Notes under the pieces: model-generated
Database searches by the model: none
The model's input: the letters and a program-made list of their open reading frames with translations, nothing else
Told to the model about the DNA's origin: nothing
From: Paracoccaceae bacterium
GTDB lineage: Bacteria > Pseudomonadota > Alphaproteobacteria > Rhodobacterales > Rhodobacteraceae
Assembly (NCBI GenBank): GCA_020622085.1
Contig: JAHRYM010000002.1
Location: 519,281 to 583,280 of the forward strand
Length of the DNA: 64,000 nucleotides
Direction of reading: 5' to 3'
Translations under genes and position numbers: made by a program
Part shown: positions 21,912 through 30,788 of the stretch, in pieces
Layout of the letters: each line of letters opens with the position of its first letter
How positions within the stretch are numbered: position 1 is the stretch's first letter

Positions 21912-23576
21912 TCAGAGCCGGGCGATCAGCGCCCGTTGCGCCGCCCAGTCGATGGGCAGGTCGCTGTTGATCAGCGCTTCGGTGGTCAAGCCCAGCGGCT
22001 GACGGCCTTCGGCAATCTGCTGCACGATCTCGGGGGCGAGGAAGGCCAGCGGCAGCAGTTGCTGGATGCGTTGCTTCCAGATCCCTTCGCGGTCAGCAAT
22101 TTCGGCATAGCTTTCGCCACGGCTCAGCGCCGCGAACCAGTCGCGGGCCTTCATCAGGTTGCGGATCAGCACCTTGTCGACCTCGGCCGGGCGGTCACCA
22201 AGCACGACCTTCGTCTCCACCCCGCGGCGGCGGATCCGGAATGGCGCCTCGATCTGAAGCTGCGGCGGGTTCAGCCGTTCCGGCGCCATGTCGAGCCGGT
22301 CGGCCAGCGGATCTGCCGCCACGGTGATGACCATGCGGCCGGGAGAAATGCGGACCTCGGCGACCAGCGCCCGCAGCAGCGCGGCGGCATGCGGACCGTC
22401 GAGCTCGGCGATCAGACTGTCGATCTTGCCGCCAATTGCCTGCATTTCCCCGGTCCGCGGCGTCACCAGCAGATGGCTGGCCTGCCCGGGGGCGCTGAGC
22501 CAGGCCCGCAGCCGGCCGGTGATGCCGGTCTCCAGTTCCGGTGCCGGCAGGCGCCAGGCCTCGGGATGGCTGCCGCTCTTGTCGTTCAGCAGCCGATTGG
22601 AGAGGTAGTAGCGCAGCCGATGGCCGTTCTTGCGGCTGTGGCTCGGCGTCAGCCGGTCACCAGTCTCGTCAAAGAGCTTGCCAGCCAGCGGCGAGGTGAA
22701 GACCGCCGGCGCCCGGCCCCGAGGCCGGCTGGCGCCGGCCTTCAGCAGCTCCTGCACCGCCTGCCAGTCGCCAGGCGCGATGATCGCCGGATGCTGACCG
22801 TCATGGATCACGCTGCGGTGGCGGATGCGCCCGGCATAGACCGGGTTCGTGAGGATGTGGTGCAGATGCGCCCGGCCGAAGGGCCCGCCGCCGCTGACCT
22901 TTCCGTCGGGCGCGGTGCGGGTCCGGGTCCGGAGCCCGAGGTCGGCGGCGCGTTCGCGCAGCGCGATCAGCGAGCCTTCAGCCTGGTAGAGATCGTAGAG
23001 CTGGCGGACGACCTTCGCCTCGGCGGCGTTGATCTTCAGCGTCCGGCCATCGGCATCATAACCGAAGGGGACATTGCCGCCCATCCAGAGGCCCTTGCGT
23101 TTGGACGCCGCGATCTTGTCGCGGATCCGTTCGGCGTTCGGGCGATGGCCCTCACCCTCGCGTTCGAACTGCGCGAAGGACAAGAGCATGTTCAGCGTCA
23201 GCCGGCCCATGCTGGTGGCGGTGTTGAAGGACTGCGTCACCGAAACGAAGGAGGCACCGGCGGCATCGAGCCGGTCGACGATCCGCGCGAAGTCGGCCAG
23301 CGAGCGCGTCAGCCGGTCGATCTTGTAGACGATGATCTGGTCGATCCGCCCGGCATCGACGTCCGTGAGCAGCCGCTGCATCGCCGGCCGCTCCAAGGTG
23401 CCGCCGGAGAGACCGCCATCGTCATAATGATCCGGCAGCAGCAGCCAGCCCTCGGCCTTCTGGCTCTGGACGTAAGCCGCGCAGGCCTCCGGCTGGGCAT
23501 GGAGCGAGTTGAACGCCTGCTCCAGCCCCTTTTCGGAGCTTTTGCGGGTATAGATGGCGCAGCGGACCAGAGCCAT
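21912..23576 (-). CDS. large serine recombinase / resolvase-family site-specific recombinase
   Basis: MALVRCAIYTRKSSEKGLEQAFNSLHAQPEACAAYV...IIVYKIDRLTRSLADFARIVD...SFAQFERE; start reset from the longer ORF to the ATG overlapping the upstream gene. Confidence 0.9.
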   Translation of the reverse strand: MALVRCAIYTRKSSEKGLEQAFNSLHAQPEACAAYVQSQKAEGWLLLPDHYDDGGLSGGTLERPAMQRLLTDVDAGRIDQIIVYKIDRLTRSLADFARIVDRLDAAGASFVSVTQSFNTATSMGRLTLNMLLSFAQFEREGEGHRPNAERIRDKIAASKRKGLWMGGNVPFGYDADGRTLKINAAEAKVVRQLYDLYQAEGSLIALRERAADLGLRTRTRTAPDGKVSGGGPFGRAHLHHILTNPVYAGRIRHRSVIHDGQHPAIIAPGDWQAVQELLKAGASRPRGRAPAVFTSPLAGKLFDETGDRLTPSHSRKNGHRLRYYLSNRLLNDKSGSHPEAWRLPAPELETGITGRLRAWLSAPGQASHLLVTPRTGEMQAIGGKIDSLIAELDGPHAAALLRALVAEVRISPGRMVITVAADPLADRLDMAPERLNPPQLQIEAPFRIRRRGVETKVVLGDRPAEVDKVLIRNLMKARDWFAALSRGESYAEIADREGIWKQRIQQLLPLAFLAPEIVQQIAEGRQPLGLTTEALINSDLPIDWAAQRALIARL

Positions 23577-24037
23577 CAGCCGATCCCGAAGAAGCGCGGC
23601 CCCGACCACTGCGCCCCGGTGATGTGCCGGGCGATCGCCGAGAGCGAGCGGTAAGTGCGGCCATCGAGCCGGAAGCCGTCGGCCACGACCTCGACCCGGT
23701 AGGTGCGGCCGTTCCATTCCCGCATCAGGCAGACCCCGGGCCGCAGCGCCGCCGCCGAGCCGGCCGGCGGCGCCTTGCCCTCGGCGATGGTCCGCAGCGC
23801 CTTCAGCACCCGCGGGGGCACGTCGCCGTGCTGGAAGAGCTGCAAGGTGTGGCCGAGGGCGCGGATCAGAAACCCTGCCGAGACGTTGCGCGGCGGCTCG
23901 GTCCCGAAGAGCTGCCGCCAGAGCTTCAGCAGGTCGGGACGCTCCATCTGCGGCAGGTCGGCGGCCGCAGGCAGCAGCCGGGGTCGTGGGTTCGGAGAAA
24001 TCCCCCGCTCGACCTTCAATGCCGCTTGAACCGCCAT
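23576..24037 (-). CDS. DUF2924 domain-containing protein
   Basis: LLKLWRQLFGTEPPRNVSAGFLIRALGHTLQ... VVADGFRLDGRTYRSLSAIARHITGAQWSGPRFFGI; directly upstream of the recombinase. Confidence 0.8.
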   Translation of the reverse strand: MAVQAALKVERGISPNPRPRLLPAAADLPQMERPDLLKLWRQLFGTEPPRNVSAGFLIRALGHTLQLFQHGDVPPRVLKALRTIAEGKAPPAGSAAALRPGVCLMREWNGRTYRVEVVADGFRLDGRTYRSLSAIARHITGAQWSGPRFFGIG

Positions 24038-24155
24038 TTGATGCCTCCTTCAATCCAGTTTTTTGTCGCCGAAGATGCTGTCCCTGAGGGTGGTGTAGGT
24101 TCTGGCTGAGGTGGTCACCGGCGCTGTTCCGGTAGGGTCTGGTTGCTGACATCGA

Positions 24156-24188
24156 GCCGGTGAACGCCACCGGTTCGAGAGAACCGGC
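24156..24188. repeat. palindromic mini-element, family A copy 1
   Basis: GCCGGT-(21-nt loop GAACGCCACCGGTTCGAGAGA)-ACCGGC. Confidence 0.6.
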
Positions 24189-24266
24189 GAGGCCTGGACC
24201 GGAGATTCCACCGATGTCCACCGACATGATGAACCTGCGCGACCTCGTGGAGATGGAGGAGGATCA

Positions 24267-24291
24267 GGGATTGATCCAGTGGATCAATCCC
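24267..24291. repeat. palindromic mini-element, family B
   Basis: GGGATTGATCC-AGT-GGATCAATCCC, perfect 11-bp stem with 3-nt loop, inside the transposase reading frame. Confidence 0.65.
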
Positions 24292-24546
24292 CCGACGACG
24301 CCCTGACGCGGACCTTCTGCACGAGATGATTGGCTTTGCCGCCGAGCGGCTGATGGAACTGGAGGTCGGCGCTGCAACGGGTGCGGCCTATGGCGAGAAG
24401 GACCCGGCACGGCTCGCGCAGCGCAACGGCTATCGCGATCGGGATCGGGAGACACGCGCCGGGACGGTCGAGCTGCGCATTCCGAAGCTGCGGAAGGGCA
24501 GCTACTTCCCGGGCTTTCTCGAACCGCGTCGGATGGCGGAGAGTGA

Positions 24547-24579
24547 GCCCGCGAACGCCACCGGTCCGAGAGAGCGGGC
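24547..24579. repeat. palindromic mini-element, family A copy 2
   Basis: GCCCGC-(21-nt loop GAACGCCACCGGTCCGAGAGA)-GCGGGC; loop 20/21 identical to copy 1, stem differs compensatorily. Confidence 0.65.
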
Positions 24580-25580
24580 GAACGCTGACGGCAGTGATCC
24601 AGGAGGCCTATGTTCAGGGATCTCGACGCGATCCGTCGATGACCTGGTCAAGGCCATGGGCATGTCGGGCATCTCCAAGAGCCAGGTCTCGCGGCTCTGC
24701 GAAGAGATCGACGGCAAGGTGAAGGCCTTCCGCAACCGCCCCCTTGAGGGCGACTGGCCCTACCTGTGGATCGACGCCACCTACCTCAAGGTCCGGTGCG
24801 GTGGGCGGATCGTCTCGGTCGCCGTGATCATCGCCATCGGGGTCAACACGGACGGGCGGCGCGAGGTTTTGGGCCTGGAGATCGGCACCTCCGAGGCCGA
24901 GCCGATCTGGACGGAGTTCTTGCGCAAGCTGACGCGGCGTGGCCTTCGGGGCGTGAAGCTGGTCATCAGCGACGCGCACGAGGGCATCAAGGCCGCCGTC
25001 TCCAAGGTTCTCAGTGCCACTTGGCAGCGGTGCCGTGTTCACTGCCAGCGCAACGCACTTGCCCATGCCGGCAAGAGCGGGCGCAGGGTGGTCTCGGCCT
25101 TCATCGCCACCGCCTTCGCCCAGGACACTGCCGAGGCCGGCCAGCACCCAATGGCGCGCCGTCGCCGATCAGATCAGGCCAAAGGTGCCAAAGCTGGCGT
25201 CCATCATGGACGAGGCCGAACACGATGTGCTGGCCTACATGTCTTTCCCCAAAGAGCATCGGGCCAAGTTGCATTCCACAAACCCCATCGAGCGCCTGAA
25301 CGGTGAGATCAAGCGCCGAACCGCGGTCGTCGGCATCTTCCCCAATGATGGAGCCATCGTTCGCTTGGTCGGTGCCCTGCTGCTGGAGCAGAACGATGAA
25401 TGGGCAGTTCAACGCGCCAGATACATGACGCTGGAAACCATCGCGCCGATGGGCGAGGATGCCGTCATCAGCTTGCCCGCAGCGGCACCCTGATCAAGCA
25501 GGCCCGCGCCGAACATCACGCTGACGATCAGCGCCAGCTACACCACTCCATGGGACAGCATCGAGTGGAGTGCCTGTCCC

Positions 25581-26861
25581 ATGCCAACCGAAGTCGCGGT
25601 GAGCGAACTCAAGCCCTGGGCGAGGAATGCCCGCAAGCATTCGCGCAAACAGCTGCGACAGATCGCGGCAAGCATCGAGGCCTTCGGCTTTCTGAATCCG
25701 GTCCTGATTGATGCGGAAAAATCGATCCTTGCCGGGCATGGTCGGGTGAAGGCGGCAAAACTCCTGGGGTGGACGACGGTGCCCTGCCTCCATGTCGAAC
25801 ATCTGAGTGCCGCCGAGAAGCGCGCCTATGTGCTCGCCGACAACAAGATTGCGCTCAATGCCGGCTGGGACGAGGACATTCTTGCCGACGAGTTGCGGTC
25901 GCTCTCGGATCCCGACCTCGGCATCTCCGTCGATCTGACCGGCTTCTCGATCGCCGAGATCGATGCGCAGATCGACATCGATGCCCCGGAGGAGGATCGC
26001 AACCCGCGCGACGACCGCTTGCCGGTGGCGGTGCCGGCCCGGGTGCGGCGGGGCGATCTCTGGGCGCTCGGCCCCCACAGGCTGATCTGCGGCGACAGCT
26101 CCGACCCGACGACGGTGGAGCGGCTGATGGCGGGATCGACGGCGCGCATGATCTTCACCGACCCGCCTTACAATCTGCCTGTCGATGGCCATGTCGGCGG
26201 CGCCGGCCGGTTGCGCCACCGCGAGTTCGCGATGGCCTCGGGCGAGATGAGTCCGGAGACTTTCGCCGCCTTCCTGCGCCGGATTTTCGGTCATCTTGCC
26301 CGGTATTCGCTCGACGGGTCGATCCATTTCATCTGCATGGACTGGCGGCATGTGACCAAGATTCAGGCGGCTGCCAAGGGGATCTACAGCGCGCTGAAGA
26401 ACCTGATCGTCTGGGTGAAGGCGGCGGGCGGCATGGGCAGTTTCTACCGCTCCCGCCACGAGTTGATCTTCGTCTTCAAGAAGGTGACGGCGCCGCATCT
26501 GAACAGCTTCGAACTTGGCCAGCACGGGCGGTATCGGACCAATGTCTGGGAATATCCTGGCGCGAGCCAATCGGATCTGGTCCTGCACCCGACGGTGAAG
26601 CCAGTCAGGATGATCGCCGATGCGATCCGCGATGTCTCCGGCCGGGGCGAGATCGTGCTCGATCTGTTCGGCGGCTCGGGTTCGACGCTCATCGCCGCCG
26701 AAAAGACCGGACGGCGCGCCCGCCTGGCCGAGATCGACCCGGCCTATGCCGACCTGATCCTCGCCCGCTGGGAAGAGTTTGCCCGAGACGAGGCGGTGCT
26801 CCTGGAGCGTTGGGAGGAAAGCGCACCAGAGATCGGCGCCGAGGAGACAACCCGTGGCTGA
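25581..26861 (+). CDS. ParB N-domain / DNA adenine or cytosine methyltransferase fusion (phage/ICE-type)
   Basis: ParB-like VSELKPWARNARKHSRKQLRQIAASIEAFGFLNPVLID...AGHGRVKAAK; methylase MIFTDPPYNLPVDG and VLDLFGGSGSTLIAAEKTGRRA. Confidence 0.9.
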   Translation: MPTEVAVSELKPWARNARKHSRKQLRQIAASIEAFGFLNPVLIDAEKSILAGHGRVKAAKLLGWTTVPCLHVEHLSAAEKRAYVLADNKIALNAGWDEDILADELRSLSDPDLGISVDLTGFSIAEIDAQIDIDAPEEDRNPRDDRLPVAVPARVRRGDLWALGPHRLICGDSSDPTTVERLMAGSTARMIFTDPPYNLPVDGHVGGAGRLRHREFAMASGEMSPETFAAFLRRIFGHLARYSLDGSIHFICMDWRHVTKIQAAAKGIYSALKNLIVWVKAAGGMGSFYRSRHELIFVFKKVTAPHLNSFELGQHGRYRTNVWEYPGASQSDLVLHPTVKPVRMIADAIRDVSGRGEIVLDLFGGSGSTLIAAEKTGRRARLAEIDPAYADLILARWEEFARDEAVLLERWEESAPEIGAEETTRG

Positions 26862-27849
26862 CGAGCGTGAACCGGGCGCTTCCGGGGCGGCCGAGAGGGT
26901 CGGCTATGGCCGGCCACCGGTTTCCGGGCGGTTCACCAAGGGATGTTCGGGCAATCCCAAGGGGCGCCCGAAGGGACCGGGCAAGGCCCGGGATCAGACC
27001 GCCCGGCCCGGGTCTCTCGACGAGACGGTGCTGACCGAGGCCGCGCGCGAGATCGCCCTGACCGACCACGAGGGAAAGGTTCGGTCGGTCCCGATCTGCG
27101 AAGTGGTCGTGAAGAAACTTGCCGTGAACGCGGCAAAGGGGAGCAATCCCGCCATCCGGACATTTGTGCAACTGTTTGCGGCGGCTGAACGCAACTCCTC
27201 CAGCCATCGGACGACGCAGATCACATCGATCGAGGCCGGACTGCAGCTCATGCTGGCGGCCCCATTGCTCGAACGCATGTTGGGACCGGCCTTTCCGGCC
27301 TCGCTGCCACGGGCAAATGAGGTGGAGATCGACTTCGGCACCGGCATCGTGACCCTGCGCCGACCGATGGGCAACGCCGAACAGGCCCTTTGGGAGGGCT
27401 GCTGGAGGATGAAAGCGCGCCTTGGGGCTGAGCGCGACCTGCTCGCCCGCCATCTCGCCGATCCGGCGTTCGCGGGCTTCAGAGTCGCCTTGGCCGAACG
27501 CTCGGCCATCATCGATCAGACAGCGCAGAGCATCGACCGTCTGCTCGGCGCAACCTGGCATCTCACGCCCGCCGAACTGGCGGCGCCGCCGCGACATGCC
27601 CGCCCGGACATGAGCCGGGAGTTTCTGCGCGAGGCGCTGTTGCCAGCGGCACGGCGGCTTCTCGACGGGGCCGATGCCGTCCTTCTTGGGCAACAACTCC
27701 TGCGCCGCAGCTACGAGGTGGTTGCCGGGTATGCCGGTGCTCTCGAGAGTCCGACGCCGCAGGCCCTCAGGGCCCGGCTGCTCGCGCATCCCGGTCTCAG
27801 AGCCGATGCCCGCATCGGACGGCAGGTGGAGTGCGATGGCAGCAGATAA
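26854..27849 (+). CDS. DUF5681 domain-containing protein
   Basis: GYGRPPVSGRFTKGCSGNPKGRPKGPGKAR motif; GTG start overlapping the methyltransferase stop. Confidence 0.75.
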   Translation: MADEREPGASGAAERVGYGRPPVSGRFTKGCSGNPKGRPKGPGKARDQTARPGSLDETVLTEAAREIALTDHEGKVRSVPICEVVVKKLAVNAAKGSNPAIRTFVQLFAAAERNSSSHRTTQITSIEAGLQLMLAAPLLERMLGPAFPASLPRANEVEIDFGTGIVTLRRPMGNAEQALWEGCWRMKARLGAERDLLARHLADPAFAGFRVALAERSAIIDQTAQSIDRLLGATWHLTPAELAAPPRHARPDMSREFLREALLPAARRLLDGADAVLLGQQLLRRSYEVVAGYAGALESPTPQALRARLLAHPGLRADARIGRQVECDGSR

Positions 27850-27927
27850 CATTGTCTACACCCCGACGGCATCGCGATGTGCCATGCTGGTGCTGTCGAG
27901 AACCAACTGAGGGAAAGATCCGCCCAC

Positions 27928-28089
27928 ATGAAGATTACAGCACTCGGGATCAATCTCGCCAAGTCCATATTGGACCTGCGCGGCGTTGGTGCCAGCGGCG
28001 TGGTTGTTTTTCAGAAGCGGCTTCGACGGGGCGCGGTGCTCGACTTCCTGCGGGACCTGCCGCCCTGTCTGATCGGGATGGAAGCCTGA
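27928..28089 (+). pseudogene. IS110-family transposase N-terminal remnant
   Basis: MKITALGINLAKSILDLRGVGASGVVVFQKRLRRGAVLDFLRDLPPCLIGMEA then stop. Confidence 0.75.
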
Positions 28090-28339
28090 CCGCCGCTTGC
28101 GCAAGAGGAATCTTCAGAGCTTCTTTTGGCGCGTCATCGGCTGCTGACATGTGTCCGGCCTCTGTTGCTGCGACCATCGTCATGCCGAGGGCCCGTATGG
28201 TGTTCAAGTCGCGGCACCTCACCCTGTGGCGCTGAGATAGAATTCACTGGAAAGTAGATCATGCGAATTTGGGCGACACATTTTGACACCCAACCCATGC
28301 TAGCCATTATCGACTCATCAGTTTTCATCGGAATCGTCG

Positions 28340-30637
28340 ATGTCCATCGCTTACGCTCATTCCGGAACGCAGTCCGATCGCAGTGACTGGCAAACCTTGT
28401 CCAGCCACCTTGCGCAGACCGCTTCTCTCGCCGCCGAACGCGCCTCTCCTTTCGCATTGACCGAGGCGAGCCGGCTGGCTGCCGCTTTCCATGACTTCGG
28501 CAAGAACGATCCGGCATTTGATCGGGTATTGCAGGGGAAAGGAGATCGCGTTGATCATTCGACGGCAGGTGGCAGGCTGTTGATCGACCGCGCCGACAGC
28601 AAGACCCGTTTTGCCGCTCAACTCCTTGCGCATACCATCCTCGGCCATCACGCCGGACTGCCCGACAGTACGGGAAGCGAGGCCTCGCAGTCTCGGCGGC
28701 TGGACGGGTTCAACGATCCGATCTCGGTCGAAGTGACGCGGGCTGCGGTCGTGGACCTCTTGCCTGCGGCTAGGGAGTTGGCCGCCAAATGCCGGAAGGA
28801 ACATCTTGGCTTTGACCTCTCGCTTGCGGGGCGGATGGTGTTTTCTGCTCTGGTCGATGCCGACTTTCGGGATACCGAGGCGTTCTATGGCCAGATGGAG
28901 TCCGGGGAACATGTCTGGCCTGGCCTGCAGGATATTCTACCCGGCCTACGTTCCGGCTTCGACCGAAAGATGGCAGGGTTTGCGAGCGGCGAGTTGAACC
29001 AGCTCCGCTCGGAAATCCTGCGGCACATCCGCGTCGGCGCCGACCTGCGCCCCGGCCTGTTCACACTTACCGTCCCGACCGGCGGCGGCAAGACCCTGGC
29101 CTCGATGGGCTTTGCGCTGGACCACGCGGCAAGGTATGGCCATCGCAGGATCATCTATGCAATCCCCTACACCTCAATCATCGACCAGACGGCCGAAACG
29201 TTCCGGAACCTGTTCCAGAACCTGGGCGATGTCGTGCTGGAGCATCATTCCGCCATCGACACTGAAGCCAGCACCGGGCCGAAGATCGTCAGAGAAGGCA
29301 GCACCCGTCTGTCCGAGCAGAAGGCGAAGCTGCGACTCGCCATGGAGGATTGGGCCGCCCCCATCGTTGTCACGACCAATGTTCAGCTTTTCGAAAGTCT
29401 GTTCGGCTCCCGGCCCTCGCGCTGCCGCAAACTGCACAACATCGCCGGTAGCGTGATCATACTGGATGAAGCGCAATGCCTTCCGCGTTCGCTTCTGGCA
29501 CCGACCCTGCGGATGATCGACGCGCTGGCCGCGCATTATGGCTGCACGGTGGTACTGTGTACGGCCACCCAGCCGGCCTTCAACAGCGCCCAATTGGATC
29601 GGAGCCGCAGGGGGAACGATGGCAAGCCACGGAAGATCGGTCTCGATCTGACCGGACGCGAACTGGCACCGGGCCCCGATGCGTTGGCTGAACGGCTTCG
29701 CCGGGCCAGGATCGTCGACGGCGGCACCATGGACGACGCGGCGCTGACTGTAGCCCTGCAGGAGACCCCGCAAGCCATGGTCATCGTCAACAGTCGCAAG
29801 CATGCACTTGCCCTGTATCGCGCTGTGGAGGACCAGCCGGGCGCGCTGCATCTGACCACCCGGCAGTACCCTGCCCATCGGCGCCAGATCATCGCGGACA
29901 TCAAGCGGCGCCTTGCGGAAGATGCTCCTTGTCGGTTGATCGCCACCAGCCTGATCGAGGCCGGGGTCGACCTATCCTTCCCGAAGGGCTGGCGTGCCGA
30001 GGCGGGTCTCGACAGCATCGTCCAGGCGGCAGGTCGGGTGAATCGGGAAGGCCGGTGGGATATTCAGACCAGCACGCTTACTGTCTTCACGCCCACCGAT
30101 CATGCGCCACCAGCCGAAATCCAGACCCTGGCGAAGACGATGCGCAGCACGCTTGCGCGGTTCGGGCCGGATGCGCTCCTCTCTCCCGCAGCCATCCGGC
30201 ACTGGTTTGAAGAAGTCTACTGGCGCGCCGGGGAAAGCCTTCTTGACCGGCATGCCATCGTCGAGGCTTTCCGCTTCGCACCGTTGACCGGCGACTTTGA
30301 CTTCGCCTATCGCTCGGTCGCCGAGAGTTATCGCATGGTCGAAAGCCCGCTCTTGCCGGTGATCATTCCGACCGAGGCCTCGACCGAGGCCATCCGCCAA
30401 CTGGGGGTAGAGCAGATCTCCTCGAGCAGGATCGCCCGGGCATTGCAGCCCTATGTCGTGCAGGTTCCGGCCCGTTCCCGGGAAATGCTGCGCATCAACG
30501 GCAAGGGCAGCTTCGTGTCAGCAGAAATACGGGGCGACCAGTTCTTTGTGCTCTCGGACCCAGGACTTTACCGGCAGAACATCGGCCTGTTCTGGGAAGG
30601 CGCGGATGAGTTGAGCGAGACCCAGGCCATGATCTGA
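28340..30637 (+). CDS. cas3: CRISPR-associated helicase/nuclease Cas3 (type I-C)
   Basis: HD motif AAAFHDFGKNDPAFDR, HTILGHHAG; helicase TVPTGGGKTLASM, VIILDEAQCLP, TSLIEAGVDLSFP. Confidence 0.95.
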   Translation: MSIAYAHSGTQSDRSDWQTLSSHLAQTASLAAERASPFALTEASRLAAAFHDFGKNDPAFDRVLQGKGDRVDHSTAGGRLLIDRADSKTRFAAQLLAHTILGHHAGLPDSTGSEASQSRRLDGFNDPISVEVTRAAVVDLLPAARELAAKCRKEHLGFDLSLAGRMVFSALVDADFRDTEAFYGQMESGEHVWPGLQDILPGLRSGFDRKMAGFASGELNQLRSEILRHIRVGADLRPGLFTLTVPTGGGKTLASMGFALDHAARYGHRRIIYAIPYTSIIDQTAETFRNLFQNLGDVVLEHHSAIDTEASTGPKIVREGSTRLSEQKAKLRLAMEDWAAPIVVTTNVQLFESLFGSRPSRCRKLHNIAGSVIILDEAQCLPRSLLAPTLRMIDALAAHYGCTVVLCTATQPAFNSAQLDRSRRGNDGKPRKIGLDLTGRELAPGPDALAERLRRARIVDGGTMDDAALTVALQETPQAMVIVNSRKHALALYRAVEDQPGALHLTTRQYPAHRRQIIADIKRRLAEDAPCRLIATSLIEAGVDLSFPKGWRAEAGLDSIVQAAGRVNREGRWDIQTSTLTVFTPTDHAPPAEIQTLAKTMRSTLARFGPDALLSPAAIRHWFEEVYWRAGESLLDRHAIVEAFRFAPLTGDFDFAYRSVAESYRMVESPLLPVIIPTEASTEAIRQLGVEQISSSRIARALQPYVVQVPARSREMLRINGKGSFVSAEIRGDQFFVLSDPGLYRQNIGLFWEGADELSETQAMI

Positions 30638-30638
30638 C

Positions 30639-30681
30639 GGCGCCCGACCGCAAAGGGGCCGGGCGCCTCCGGCTCGGAAAC
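30639..30681 (+). other. candidate degenerate CRISPR repeat (psi-repeat) downstream of cas3
   Basis: 8-bp stem GGCGCCCG/CGGGCGCC, then CGGCTCGGAAAC resembling the 11-nt array handle CGGATCGAAAC (1 substitution, 1 insertion). Confidence 0.4.
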
Positions 30682-30774
30682 TTCTTAGCCAATGTTTCTA
30701 TCCGCATAGCCCGAGGCCACGACCCGCGCTGATTTTAATGCTTTTGCCACAGCTGCCACAGCGCCCAAGAAGAA

Positions 30775-30788
30775 TAACCGCGCGGTTA
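30775..30788. promoter_or_regulatory. 14-bp perfect palindrome in the cas3-cas5c intergenic region (operator candidate)
   Basis: TAACCGCGCGGTTA. Confidence 0.45.

Larger units (their letters stand above)
24214..25493 (+). pseudogene. IS256-family transposase, multiply frameshifted
   Basis: Fragments MMNLRDLVE / [40 protein letters not shown] / [13 protein letters not shown] / [30 protein letters not shown]...[13 protein letters not shown] / [27 protein letters not shown]...[18 protein letters not shown] lie in different frames. Confidence 0.85.
24074..25562 (+). mobile_element. IS256-family insertion sequence, degraded copy
   Basis: Imperfect terminal IRs: left GATGCTGTCCCTGAGGGTGGTGTAG (24074-24098), right CTACACCACTCCATGGGACAGCATC (25538-25562); encloses IS256-type transposase reading frames. 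Confidence 0.8.

Noticed and set aside
23577-24227. N-terminal extension of the serine recombinase ORF
   Set aside because: The in-frame extension overlaps the DUF2924 gene; the canonical start is MALVRCAIYTRKSS at 23576.
28340-30637. DEAQ instead of DEAH in Cas3 helicase motif II as an anomaly
   Set aside because: Variation at this position does not by itself indicate inactivity; HD and other helicase motifs look intact.
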